Below, piece by piece: positions 15,982 through 23,840 of a stretch of 35,665 nt of DNA. Made by a program: the position numbers and the translations under genes. The notes beneath the pieces are model-generated. The model ran no database searches, was not told where the DNA came from, and saw nothing but the letters and a program-made list of their open reading frames with translations. How positions within the stretch are numbered: position 1 is the stretch's first letter; every line of letters starts with the position of its first letter. This stretch comes from an uncultured Bacteroidia bacterium (lineage in GTDB: Bacteria > Bacteroidota > Bacteroidia > Bacteroidales > UBA932), in assembly GCA_902780175.1 (NCBI GenBank), contig CACZEU010000009.1:1-35665 (forward strand), given 5' to 3'.

Positions 15982-16687
15982 ATGCCAAAGAGAGGGCGAC
16001 CTCCATCATGTGGGTGAAGGTCGTGCGGCGCTCCTCGGAGGTGGTGACCTCGCCGGTGATGACGTGGTCGGATACGGTGCAGATCACCAGGGCCTTCTTG
16101 CCGCTGCGGGCGGCGTTCATGTACAGGGCGGCTGCCTCCATCTCTACGCCGAGGACGCCCATCTTGAGCCATCCGTCAACGTGGGGGGTGTCGGAATAGA
16201 AAACGTCGGTGGACAGGACGTTGCCGACAGCGTATTTATATCCGAGGCGGTCGCATTCTTCTGCGGCCTTGCGGAGCAGACCGAAGTCGCAGATGGGGGC
16301 GAATACGCCGGCCAGGTTGTACTGGTTGCCGTAGGTGGAGTCGGTGCAGGCTCCCTGTGCGAGGATGAGGTCGCCGATGTGGAGGTCCTTGCTGTACGCT
16401 CCGGCTGAGCCTACGCGGATGATGGTCTTGACGTCGTAGAAATTATACAGCTCGTAGGTGTAGATGCCTATGGAGGGGATACCCATACCGTGGCCCATCA
16501 CGCTGACTCTCTTGCCTTTGTAGGTGCCGGTGTAGCCGAGCATCCCGCGGACGCTGTTGAACTGGAAAACGTCCTCCAGGAAGTTCTCTGCCATGAATTT
16601 TGCGCGCAGGGGGTCGCCTGCCATGATGACGGTGTCGGCTATTTCGCCGGGTTTTGCGTTGATGTGGGGTGTGGGTATGTTTGCCAT
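15980..16687 (-). CDS. deoD: Purine-nucleoside phosphorylase (DeoD type)
   Basis: A 235-residue enzyme of the hexameric PNP family. It shows MAGDPLRAKFMAE, the MGHGMGIPSIGIYTYEL segment, RVGSAGAY, the purine-site region MGVLGVEMEAAALY and CTVSDHVITGE, whose aspartate is the general acid for phosphorolysis. It converts (deoxy)purine nucleosides to the base and (deoxy)ribose 1-phosphate. It follows the DUF4230 gene by 4 bases, and a possible internal promoter TAAATTTG lies at 16710-16717. With the guanylate genes and the permease in this window it fits purine salvage. Confidence 0.96.
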   Translation of the reverse strand: MANIPTPHINAKPGEIADTVIMAGDPLRAKFMAENFLEDVFQFNSVRGMLGYTGTYKGKRVSVMGHGMGIPSIGIYTYELYNFYDVKTIIRVGSAGAYSKDLHIGDLILAQGACTDSTYGNQYNLAGVFAPICDFGLLRKAAEECDRLGYKYAVGNVLSTDVFYSDTPHVDGWLKMGVLGVEMEAAALYMNAARSGKKALVICTVSDHVITGEVTTSEERRTTFTHMMEVALSLA

Positions 16688-16691
16688 ATTG

Positions 16692-17531
16692 TTATGTGTC
16701 TTGATCGTGCAAATTTAGCATTTTTTTCTGGAACTGGTCAAGAGGCAGGAAATCCGGGGATTCCACCGGCTGCTCCAGGACTGTCACCTTGGCGCCGGGA
16801 TGCCCAAGGGACACGCGCAGGGCGTCGGTCACCTGGCGCGAAACTATCGGGGCGAGCCATTCGAATTCGGCTATCCTGCGCTGGTCGATTTCCTTTTCTA
16901 CCTCTTCGCGGATGTGCTCCTTCATGTCCTTGGTGAACTCCTCGGCGGCCTTGTCGTCGACCGGAGGGAGCTGGATGCCAAGCACCGAACGGTTGCGGAG
17001 GGCCACCGCAAGGTCCCACTGCAGCTGCTTCTTGGAGAAGGACAGCAGCCCGGGATGGAAGTCGGCGAGCCAGAGGGTATCAGACTGCGGGTCGTAGCGG
17101 AAACGGACCTCTTCGAGGCGGATGCCGTATTCGGCGCAGATGTCGGCGCGCAGGGCGCCTTTGAAGGTGAGGCCGCGTTCCTTGTCCTGACGTTCGTAGG
17201 TGCGGGTGAAGGATGTATCAATGTTCAGCACTGACAGGTGCAGCACCGGGGTAAGCGAAGTGACGTGCAGAGGGCTGTGCGCCAGTTCGTCGAGCTGGCG
17301 TCGCAGGTCGGCCATCAGGGCCTCCAGCTCCGCGGCGTGCTTCTCGCTGCGTTCAAGTTCCTTCTGGCTGTTCTGGATGAACGCTTTCCACACGAGGAAC
17401 GCCACGGCGACGATTCCGAGCAGGATGAGGCCGTACTTGAACGCATTCTGAACGAACAGCAGCCAGATTCCGACCACTGCCAGGATTCCCGCCACCACGG
17501 CGGCGATTATGAGCCTCGTCTTTACTTTCAT
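16692..17531 (-). CDS. Membrane-anchored DUF4230-like protein
   Basis: The 279-residue protein has two N-terminal membrane helices (about residues 6-27 and 31-52), a coiled coil (about 55-85, QKELERSEKHAAELEALMADLRRQLDEL) and a soluble region with LHLSVLNIDTSFTRTYE, FKGALRADICAEYGIRLEEVRF and a charged helix near residue 220. The layout suits DUF4230 proteins, whose role is unknown. It shares an ATGA overlap with the lipoprotein gene upstream and ends 4 bases before deoD. I am fairly sure that it is a real gene, less so of the family. Confidence 0.65.
   Translation of the reverse strand: MKVKTRLIIAAVVAGILAVVGIWLLFVQNAFKYGLILLGIVAVAFLVWKAFIQNSQKELERSEKHAAELEALMADLRRQLDELAHSPLHVTSLTPVLHLSVLNIDTSFTRTYERQDKERGLTFKGALRADICAEYGIRLEEVRFRYDPQSDTLWLADFHPGLLSFSKKQLQWDLAVALRNRSVLGIQLPPVDDKAAEEFTKDMKEHIREEVEKEIDQRRIAEFEWLAPIVSRQVTDALRVSLGHPGAKVTVLEQPVESPDFLPLDQFQKKMLNLHDQDT
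16710..16717 (-). promoter_or_regulatory. Possible internal promoter of deoD
   Basis: TAAATTTG on the minus strand, 22 bases before the deoD start and inside the last codons of the DUF4230 gene. No good -33 element. Confidence 0.35.
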
Positions 17532-18040
17532 CCCCGGAGTTCCCTGTAGGGTTTACGGCCTATGACGTCATCTTCGGATGCCGCCGCGATTATGCCTTCC
17601 AGATACTCGTTGATGGCGTCGATGGCGTCATCGAGGTCCTTCTCCGGGTGGGCGTTGCTGCCGCCGGAAAAGATGCTGCCGCCTTCGTATTCTATGTCGA
17701 TGAGCCAGCTGTAGCCGTCCAGCACCTGGAACTGCGGGGTGTATGAGTCCTGCAGCTTGTAGAGTTTCTTCTCCCGGACTGTCTTGCCGATGGTCTGGAG
17801 AATGTCCGAAGGGGCGCGGAGGATCGTGGCCTCGAAACCGCCGGCATTGTATGCCAGGCAGAGGGTGCCGCTGTCGTCGGTGAAGACTTTATACCAGCGC
17901 GCAGGGTTGGCCATACAGACGTCATAGGTATACTCATACGAGACCGGATCGTTGTCGCAGAAAGGCGGTGCGGCCTGGGCGCCGCAACCGGAAAACATGG
18001 AGCTTAGCATCGCTGACAGTGCAAGTAAAAGTCGTTTCAT
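17528..18040 (-). CDS. Predicted lipoprotein of unknown function
   Basis: A 170-residue product with a lipoprotein signal (MKRLLLALSAMLSSMFSGC; the cysteine at residue 19 would be lipidated). The mature part has aromatic beta-strand-like stretches (YEYTYDVCMANPARWYKVF, LDGYSWLIDIEYEGG) and a Glu/Asp-rich helix near the C-terminus. I do not recognise the family. Start 18040 is preferred to 18064 because a promoter box TATATTTG lies at 18047-18054 and only the shorter form has a proper signal. It overlaps the DUF4230 gene (ATGA). Confidence 0.75.
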   Translation of the reverse strand: MKRLLLALSAMLSSMFSGCGAQAAPPFCDNDPVSYEYTYDVCMANPARWYKVFTDDSGTLCLAYNAGGFEATILRAPSDILQTIGKTVREKKLYKLQDSYTPQFQVLDGYSWLIDIEYEGGSIFSGGSNAHPEKDLDDAIDAINEYLEGIIAAASEDDVIGRKPYRELRG

Positions 18041-18046
18041 ATCCGG

Positions 18047-18054
18047 CAAATATA
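18047..18054 (-). promoter_or_regulatory. -7 box before the lipoprotein-DUF4230-deoD unit
   Basis: TATATTTG on the minus strand, only 6 bases before the ATG, so the transcript would be leaderless or nearly so. It sits in the 20-base gap after the GH2 stop codon. Confidence 0.5.
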
Positions 18055-18060
18055 GTAAAA

Positions 18061-19869
18061 TCATTTGAGCGCTCCGATGACGCTGCGGTTTATTTTGGCA
18101 AACCGTGCCTCGTCGACCTTCACTACCTGACGGTCGTACGTCATTATGCCGTTGACCTCTATCTCTACGTCGGAAATCTGGGTGTAGATGGCGGCGGAGC
18201 AGCCGGTGCCGATGAACACCTTGAGCATATCGGCGAAGTCTTCATACACCTTCAGGAGCTCTGCCCCGTCAGCCACGACCTTGCCGTATCCCCAGTTCTT
18301 GTCCTGCTGCCACAGGTGGCCCGGGACGGGGTATCCGATGCCACCGTATTCGCCCAGCACGCATACCAGCTTGCTTTCGAATACGTTCATAGCGGGGCAG
18401 GCGTAATGGTGTACGTCGAGAATGTCGCCGCAGAGTTCATAATTGCCGCCGGACGATTCGTTGATGAGGCGGGTAGGGTCCTGGGCGCGGGTGAACTCGA
18501 CTACGGCGCGGGTGTCGAACTGGCCCCAGGCTTCGTTGAACGGCACCCATACGGTGATGCACTGGAAGCTCTTCAGCTGGGCGATGATTTCTTTCCACTC
18601 CTTGTAGAAGTTGTCTTTGGCATCCTGGGGGATGTCGCAGTCGGTGCCTCCGAGGAGGCTGTCGCTGGACCAGTTGTTGGCCGTGCGGGCCTTGACATCG
18701 TCGCTGCGGCCTCCGCGTTTGCCATGGTCGCCGATGCAGGGCATATCCTGCCACACCATCACTCCGAGAACGTCGCACCAGTAATACCAGCGCGCAGGTT
18801 CGACCTTGATGTGCTTGCGGATGGTGTTCCAGCCCCAGTCCTTGACCTTCTGGACGTCATACCTGAGGGCATCGTCGGAGGGTGCGGTGTAGAGGCCGTC
18901 GGGCCACCATCCCTGGTCGAGCGGACCGAACATGAAGATGCGTTCCCCGTTGAGGGAGAGGCGCTTGTAACGGTTGTGGCGGTTGTCGATTTTGGGGTCG
19001 TACTGAATGCCGATGCTGCGGAGGCAGGTGTAGCCTTCGACGCGGTCCTGCTCCTTGCCGTCCTTCAGCAGGGATATATCCAGCCCGTAGAGGAACGGGG
19101 AATCGGGGCTCCAGTACTTGGGATCAGCGACTTTGATGCTGCTGCCGGTGCCGGCGACAGTCTTGCCGTCACGAAGGGTTATGGCGACCCCGTCATAATC
19201 GCCCAGGGCTTCGACGTCCACGCTGAGTGTGCTCTTGGTGGCATCCCAGACGGGATTGTACGAAACGATGTGTGCCTGCCGGCTTACCGGCTCAAGCCAG
19301 ACTGTCTGCCAGATGCCGGTGACGGGGGTGTACCAGATGCCTCCGTTCTCGTTGACCTGCTTGCCGCGGGGCTGGAAACTGTCGTCGGTGGCATCCTCCA
19401 CTTTTACCTTTATGGTCTGCTTGCCGCTGCGCTTGAGGGCGTCGGTAATGTCGAAGCAGAATGAAGTGTATCCTCCGGTGTGTTCGCCGAGGCGCTTGCC
19501 GTTCACCCATACTTCAGCCTTCCAGTCGACGGCGCCGAAGTGCAGAAGCACGCGCTTGCCGCGCCACTGGGAGGGCACTTTGAATGTGCGCTCGTACCAC
19601 AGTACGTTGTCTTTTCCCACCCTTTTCTGCACCCCGCTCAGGGCGGATTCGGCGCAGTAAGGAACGATGATTGTGCCCTCGGGTTTGGAGTAGTCCTGGC
19701 CTTTGGGCAGGATGGCATAGGACCATTCGCCGTTGAGGTCGAGCCAATCGCCGCGTACCATCTGCGGACGTGGATACTCAGGAAGAGGAACCGTGGTTTC
19801 CCTTTGTTTGGCAAATGATGGATTGAGGCAAATGATGGTCAGCAGTGCTGTAAGAAGCAGGTGTTTCAT
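18061..19869 (-). CDS. Glycoside hydrolase family 2 enzyme, secreted
   Basis: A 602-residue beta-glycosidase with a signal peptide (first 20 residues), an N-terminal jelly-roll sugar-binding domain (about 35-195; WYERTFKVP, HFGAVDWKAEVWVNGKRLGEHTGGYTSF), an immunoglobulin-like domain (about 200-300) and a TIM barrel. The acid/base is probably Glu447 in VPFNEAWGQFD and the nucleophile Glu507 in VLGEYGGIG. The WNTIRKHIKVEPARWYYWCDVLGVMVWQD segment is typical. It removes a beta-linked galactose, glucuronic acid, mannose or similar residue in the periplasm; which one cannot be told. It is not part of a SusC/SusD polysaccharide locus here. Confidence 0.93.
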   Translation of the reverse strand: MKHLLLTALLTIICLNPSFAKQRETTVPLPEYPRPQMVRGDWLDLNGEWSYAILPKGQDYSKPEGTIIVPYCAESALSGVQKRVGKDNVLWYERTFKVPSQWRGKRVLLHFGAVDWKAEVWVNGKRLGEHTGGYTSFCFDITDALKRSGKQTIKVKVEDATDDSFQPRGKQVNENGGIWYTPVTGIWQTVWLEPVSRQAHIVSYNPVWDATKSTLSVDVEALGDYDGVAITLRDGKTVAGTGSSIKVADPKYWSPDSPFLYGLDISLLKDGKEQDRVEGYTCLRSIGIQYDPKIDNRHNRYKRLSLNGERIFMFGPLDQGWWPDGLYTAPSDDALRYDVQKVKDWGWNTIRKHIKVEPARWYYWCDVLGVMVWQDMPCIGDHGKRGGRSDDVKARTANNWSSDSLLGGTDCDIPQDAKDNFYKEWKEIIAQLKSFQCITVWVPFNEAWGQFDTRAVVEFTRAQDPTRLINESSGGNYELCGDILDVHHYACPAMNVFESKLVCVLGEYGGIGYPVPGHLWQQDKNWGYGKVVADGAELLKVYEDFADMLKVFIGTGCSAAIYTQISDVEIEVNGIMTYDRQVVKVDEARFAKINRSVIGALK

Positions 19870-19889
19870 ATTTATGGCGTATTACTCCC

Positions 19890-19897
19890 CAAATATA
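19890..19897 (-). promoter_or_regulatory. -7 box of the GH2 gene
   Basis: TATATTTG on the minus strand, 20 bases before the ATG; -33 element not evident. Confidence 0.5.
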
Positions 19898-19918
19898 ACT
19901 GATTTTTGCTTTCGGGGT

Positions 19919-20005
19919 GCTCCCGATGGAACAATTTGCCTTCCATTAGGAGCAAAAAAGGCCAAAAATGCTCCCGATGGACCTCAGAATGTTCCATCGG
20001 GAGCA
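19919..20005. repeat. Tandem palindromes; the second acts as terminator of the Rpn gene
   Basis: Two successive hairpins use the same word. Hairpin 1: TGCTCCCGATGGA (19969-19981) with its perfect 13-base complement (19993-20005). Hairpin 2: GCTCCCGATGGAA (19919-19931) with TTCCATTAGGAGC (19941-19953), with one or two mismatches. On the minus strand hairpin 1 is followed by TTTTT, and hairpin 2 is preceded by TTTTTT. The first therefore makes a good terminator for the Rpn gene (stop at 20032). The shared sequence suggests a duplicated palindromic repeat rather than a chance terminator. Confidence 0.75.
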
Positions 20006-20031
20006 ATATGGAATTCCGGTTGGATAGTTGC

Positions 20032-20967
20032 CTATAGTGCGGCTATCTGTTCCGGAGAAAGGCCGGTAGCTTTAGATATGACGGCAGGAGGGATATCCTG
20101 CTGCTTCAAGGATGAAGCAATCTCCAGGGCCTTCTGCTCTTCACCCTCGGAACGGCCTTCTGCTTTTCCTTCTGCTTTTCCTCTCGCATACCCCTCTTCC
20201 TTACCCTCGTTGTAGGCGGTACGTTTCTGGCTGCGCAGGTCCAACTCTGCCATAAAGGCGTGTATGTATTCAGCTTGAGTCATTTCGTCCATAGCTGCAA
20301 ACTTACATATTTCGAACAATTTTTCCAAGCCGCTGCCTATGTATTTTTTCGGCATTCTATCCATGGTCCCAATGTTTCTGATAGCATAAAACAGCAGTTC
20401 TGCCGGTGTGCTCAACTCTGAAATTTTCTTTTTGAGCTTTGGGAGTTCTACGGTTACATGATGCAGATTATCTGATAAATGAATCTCCGAATCTACGTCA
20501 TTGGTTGTGGAATAGTAGTTTATAATTCTGTCATTTGGCTTGATCTCACTGAGGATAAAATCTGTTATACCCACAACTATAGTTGGTTTGAACCGATAAG
20601 TGCCCTCTCCAATATTGAGTGAGTTTTGAATAGGAAAAGTGGAATAGAAAAGCATTCTGTCGTTGAAATCGTCCTGGTGCCTGTACTGCATCTCGATTAT
20701 TATCTGATGCCCGTCGGATGCTATGCAATTGACGTCGAACACTGCTGATCTTGCGTCCCGACGCCACCCGGACTGGGATTGACTGGACAGGCTGACGGAT
20801 TGGATGTTCAGCTCCGGAAGAATGGCATTGACAAGTTTGAGCAGAAGGTCTTCATTGCCTCGGGTTCCAAAAATGTGATTGAAAGCAAAATTGAGACGAA
20901 GATCGATGAATGTGATTGTATCCAAACCCGGGATACTGATTGATGGAGGGAAGTAATTTGTTTTCAT
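20032..20967 (-). CDS. Rpn/PD-(D/E)XK nuclease family protein
   Basis: The 311-residue protein begins FIDLRLNFAFNHIFGTRGNED, as Rpn (recombination-promoting nuclease, formerly 'PD-(D/E)XK transposase') proteins do. Candidate catalytic residues are Asp78 (FDVNC), Glu92 and Gln94 (IIIEMQ), followed by NDRMLFYST. The C-terminus has a low-complexity Gly/Lys/Glu stretch (EEGYARGKAEGKAEGRSEG) and a short helical tail. Characterised homologues in E. coli (RpnA-E) are DNA endonucleases that raise recombination; a defence role has also been proposed for some. GC and codon use are clearly poorer in G and C than in the neighbours, pointing to horizontal gain. The start at 20967 is preferred over 20991, because the latter overlaps the promoter-like CATCTTTG at 20989-20996. 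Confidence 0.88.
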   Translation of the reverse strand: MKTNYFPPSISIPGLDTITFIDLRLNFAFNHIFGTRGNEDLLLKLVNAILPELNIQSVSLSSQSQSGWRRDARSAVFDVNCIASDGHQIIIEMQYRHQDDFNDRMLFYSTFPIQNSLNIGEGTYRFKPTIVVGITDFILSEIKPNDRIINYYSTTNDVDSEIHLSDNLHHVTVELPKLKKKISELSTPAELLFYAIRNIGTMDRMPKKYIGSGLEKLFEICKFAAMDEMTQAEYIHAFMAELDLRSQKRTAYNEGKEEGYARGKAEGKAEGRSEGEEQKALEIASSLKQQDIPPAVISKATGLSPEQIAAL

Positions 20968-20998
20968 AGTAACACTGTTGTTTGGCGGCAAAGATGAT

Positions 20999-21026
20999 AA
21001 AAAAAGCGACCAGTTGAATTGGTCGC
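20999..21026 (-). terminator. Terminator of the PCMD gene
   Basis: GCGACCA (21006-21012) and TGGTCGC (21020-21026) form a perfect 7-bp stem; seven T follow on the minus strand. It is 82 bases after the stop codon of the PCMD gene and just before the Rpn promoter region. The 60-odd bases between the stop codon and the hairpin show no feature. Confidence 0.9.
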
Positions 21027-21107
21027 TCGGGCATAATGGAGGGGTTTCTAATAATGTTTTAAAGTCGGTTTTACTTTAAAAGATATTTTTTGAAAGAAAT
21101 GGAGTTT

Positions 21108-21881
21108 CTAATACTCAAACCTCAACTCATCGACATAAAGTACGCTGCCGGAGGCGCCGGTCTGGTAGGCGCCGAGGCGGCTGCCGGTGAGGGTGAAGGA
21201 GGCGTAGCGGGGCGTTTTGCCGTTGCGGTAGGTGACGGGGATGTCGAAGTGGACGTAGCCGGAGGTGCCGCGCTTGATGACAAGAAAGGCGCGGCCGATG
21301 ATGTGGGGGTCCTTCTCGGCGTCGATGAAGCCGTCGCGGTGCGTGACCTGCTGATAGGGCTTGTCCCAGTCCATGAGGAGGACTTCTATGAGGGCTTCGT
21401 CCATCTTGCCGGCCATGCTTTCATATGGGGCCTTGGCGTTGTTGATCTTCTTTGGGATATAGTGATAGTAGCCGCTGAGGCGCTTGGGGCGGGCGGTGAA
21501 GGGGGCGCCGAGAAGGCTTTCCGCGCCTTTCATCTCCACCATCCTGATGAATTTGCCGCTGTACAGGTTGCCGGCGACGAAGGCCCAGGCAATCTTCTTG
21601 CTTTCGATGCGGGCCGCGGCCTTGCCCTCGCCGGGCACTGCCACGTGCTTGTATTCCGGGCTGACGCTGGTCATGCCGAGGGCGTGCAGGCCGGCGTTGC
21701 CGCTGTCCCAGATCCGTTGCGAGGGACTTGCATCGGCGGCGTACGGATACCATACGCCTTTGGTTTTGCTCCATTCATCAAACCCCATATTGTACAGCTG
21801 GGGCCCGTCCTGGGCCTGGAGCCGGCCGGTCAGAAGTCCTGAAATAAATGCGGCGGCAAGTATGAGTTTAGCCTTTCCCAT
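21108..21881 (-). CDS. PCMD (putative carbohydrate metabolism) domain protein, exported
   Basis: A 257-residue protein with a signal peptide (about 23 residues, ending LQAQD) and the PCMD opening YNMGFDEWSKTKGVWYPYA, then SGNAGLHALG, LSGYYHYIPKK, and a final SVLYVDELRFEY strand as in carbohydrate-binding-like beta-sandwiches. PCMD proteins are common in Bacteroidales beside glycan loci and are presumed to bind carbohydrate outside the cell, without proof. The gene is divergent from the sensor kinase and shares a 27-bp palindromic promoter region with it. Confidence 0.82.
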   Translation of the reverse strand: MGKAKLILAAAFISGLLTGRLQAQDGPQLYNMGFDEWSKTKGVWYPYAADASPSQRIWDSGNAGLHALGMTSVSPEYKHVAVPGEGKAAARIESKKIAWAFVAGNLYSGKFIRMVEMKGAESLLGAPFTARPKRLSGYYHYIPKKINNAKAPYESMAGKMDEALIEVLLMDWDKPYQQVTHRDGFIDAEKDPHIIGRAFLVIKRGTSGYVHFDIPVTYRNGKTPRYASFTLTGSRLGAYQTGASGSVLYVDELRFEY

Positions 21882-21885
21882 AGTG

Positions 21886-21912
21886 CAAAGTTAATAATAA
21901 TCCTTAACTTTG
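21886..21912. promoter_or_regulatory. Symmetric divergent promoter between the PCMD and sensor kinase genes
   Basis: CAAAGTTAA (21886-21894) and TTAACTTTG (21904-21912) are perfect inverted repeats, and each half carries a -7 box TAACTTTG, one per strand. Each box lies four bases from the start codon it serves, so both mRNAs would be leaderless. Neither has a good -33 element. A dimeric regulator could bind the same palindrome. Confidence 0.6.
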
Positions 21913-21916
21913 TGGT

Positions 21917-23839
21917 ATGAAGAAGTGTTGGATAAGCGTGCTTGCAGCGCTGGCAATGGCTTTGCCGGTGAGTCTTTCGGGGCAGAACAATCCGTATGAG
22001 CTCAACGACGAGTGCTATTCATATTTCATAAAGGCCGACAGGCTTGCCGGCAAGGAGGGCTTCGAGGAGGCCAATGCAGACTTCCTCCGCACCGCCCTTG
22101 AGAATTCCGACAAGAAATCCCAGGTCCTCTATTATGTCCTCAAACTGAAAGACTGCACCCACCGTCCTGACATCACCGGCGAGGAAGTTCTTGAAATCCA
22201 GGAGCAGCTCAAGGACATATCGCTTCGGATGGGCTACAAGCAGTATTTCTATCAGTCATACGAGTTCGCCAAGAACTATTTCTTCAACAAACAACAGCAC
22301 CTAAAGACCCTTGAGCTCATAAACGAGATGCAGGCCATTGCGGCAGAGCAGGATGACGATTATGGCAAATGGGCCTCCGCCAGGGAGATGGCCGCGATTT
22401 ACGGGAATTACGGAGACCGCGGCACGCAGCGCAAGTATCTCAAAAAGATGCTTGATCTGTACGAAGCGACGGACGATCCGACGGTCAAGCGCCAGTCCCT
22501 TGCCGCGGCATATATCGATTTTGCCAATACATATCCGCCCCGCAGCGATTCCCTCCGCCTTTTCATCCGGCGTGCATGGTCGGAAGCCAAGACCCCTACC
22601 GACTCGCTCCGCCTGGCGTATGAATCAGCAAAGGTCGGCGCCCTGAACCTGAATCGTAAGGAGTACGAAAAATGGCGTGACGTTTTCCGCGCGTCTCCAT
22701 ACAGGGGCAGCACTTCGCGCTATGCCGGCCCTGTCCTCAATATCCTTGACGACCTGTTTGCCGGGACGCTTACCCCCACCGACGGCCGCCTCTACAGCCT
22801 CCCCGTGCAGGACGCCCGCACCATTGCCAAAGTCGCTGAGAAAATGGGCCGGCACGACGTCGCCGAGCCGATGAAGGATTACTGTCTGGACTCCAAGAAC
22901 AGGGATTTCTCGCAGCTGCTCGACATGCAGCTCACCGAGATGGAAGCCCGCTACGGCAACACCGTGCTCGCAAAAGACCTGGCGCAAAAGTCCAGGCAGG
23001 TGCGTATCGTTTCCTTTTCCCTGGCCGCCCTGCTGCTCCTTGTCTTCATCGCCGCCATCATTTCCATGATTGTCCGGATCCGCCACCTGCACAGGCAGAG
23101 GGCGAAGGACGAACGTATGATTGCCGAACTCACGCAGGCCAACGAGCGCGCCAGAGCGGCGGACGAGGCCAAGACCCGTTTCGTCCAGAACATGAGCCAC
23201 GAGGTGCGTACGCCCCTCAACGCCATCGTTGGATTCAGCCAGTTGCTCAGCCTGCCCGACGGCACGTTCCCCCCGGAGGAGAAGGATGAATTCTCGTCGC
23301 ATATCATCAACAACACCAAGATGCTGACGATGCTTCTGGACGATATCCTCAACGCATCCGCGATGGACTCCGGCAACTACAGCATCATCGTCGAAGACTG
23401 CGACTGCAATGCAACCTGCCGCGAGGCCATAAGCAGCTCCGAGCACCGCCTGCAGCCCGGGGTCCAGCTGCACTTCCTCCCCGAAAAGGAGGAATCCTTC
23501 GTGTTCCGCGCCGACCCGCGCCGTGTCCAGCAGATCCTCACCAACCTGCTTACCAATGCCTGCAAGCATACCTCCAAAGGGGAAATCCGCCTCGGCTACA
23601 ACCTCTCCGAGACTCCCGGCAGCGTGACCTTCTTCGTTGAGGATACCGGCCCCGGAGTGCCTGCAGACAAGGCGGAAGCGATATTCACCCGTTTCACGAA
23701 ACTCAACGAATATGTCCAGGGCACCGGCCTTGGCCTCTCCATCTGCCGGGAGATATCCGAAAAGATGGGCGGAAAGGTTTACCTGGATACATCCTATACC
23801 GGAGGCGCCCGTTTCGTATTCACCCATCCTGTCGAATAA
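21917..23839 (+). CDS. Sensor histidine kinase with TPR-like periplasmic region
   Basis: A 640-residue kinase: signal sequence (1-22), an alpha-helical periplasmic region likely made of TPR-type repeats (about 30-350), a membrane helix (about 364-386), a coiled coil, HisKA with phospho-acceptor His428 in SHEVRTPLNA, and HATPase with the N box NLLTNACKHT (Asn547), DTGPGVP (576-582) and GTGLGLSI (602-609). It autophosphorylates and passes phosphate to a response regulator; none is encoded nearby and there is no receiver or DNA-binding domain at its own C-terminus, so it is an orphan. The architecture matches the Bacteroidota TPR-kinases. The next gene starts one base after its stop. Confidence 0.92.
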   Translation: MKKCWISVLAALAMALPVSLSGQNNPYELNDECYSYFIKADRLAGKEGFEEANADFLRTALENSDKKSQVLYYVLKLKDCTHRPDITGEEVLEIQEQLKDISLRMGYKQYFYQSYEFAKNYFFNKQQHLKTLELINEMQAIAAEQDDDYGKWASAREMAAIYGNYGDRGTQRKYLKKMLDLYEATDDPTVKRQSLAAAYIDFANTYPPRSDSLRLFIRRAWSEAKTPTDSLRLAYESAKVGALNLNRKEYEKWRDVFRASPYRGSTSRYAGPVLNILDDLFAGTLTPTDGRLYSLPVQDARTIAKVAEKMGRHDVAEPMKDYCLDSKNRDFSQLLDMQLTEMEARYGNTVLAKDLAQKSRQVRIVSFSLAALLLLVFIAAIISMIVRIRHLHRQRAKDERMIAELTQANERARAADEAKTRFVQNMSHEVRTPLNAIVGFSQLLSLPDGTFPPEEKDEFSSHIINNTKMLTMLLDDILNASAMDSGNYSIIVEDCDCNATCREAISSSEHRLQPGVQLHFLPEKEESFVFRADPRRVQQILTNLLTNACKHTSKGEIRLGYNLSETPGSVTFFVEDTGPGVPADKAEAIFTRFTKLNEYVQGTGLGLSICREISEKMGGKVYLDTSYTGGARFVFTHPVE

Positions 23840-23840
23840 T

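Noticed and set aside
19733..20215. A 160-codon plus-strand frame across the Rpn end and palindromes
   Set aside because: It is antisense to both the GH2 start and the Rpn end, and its middle is only repeat sequence.
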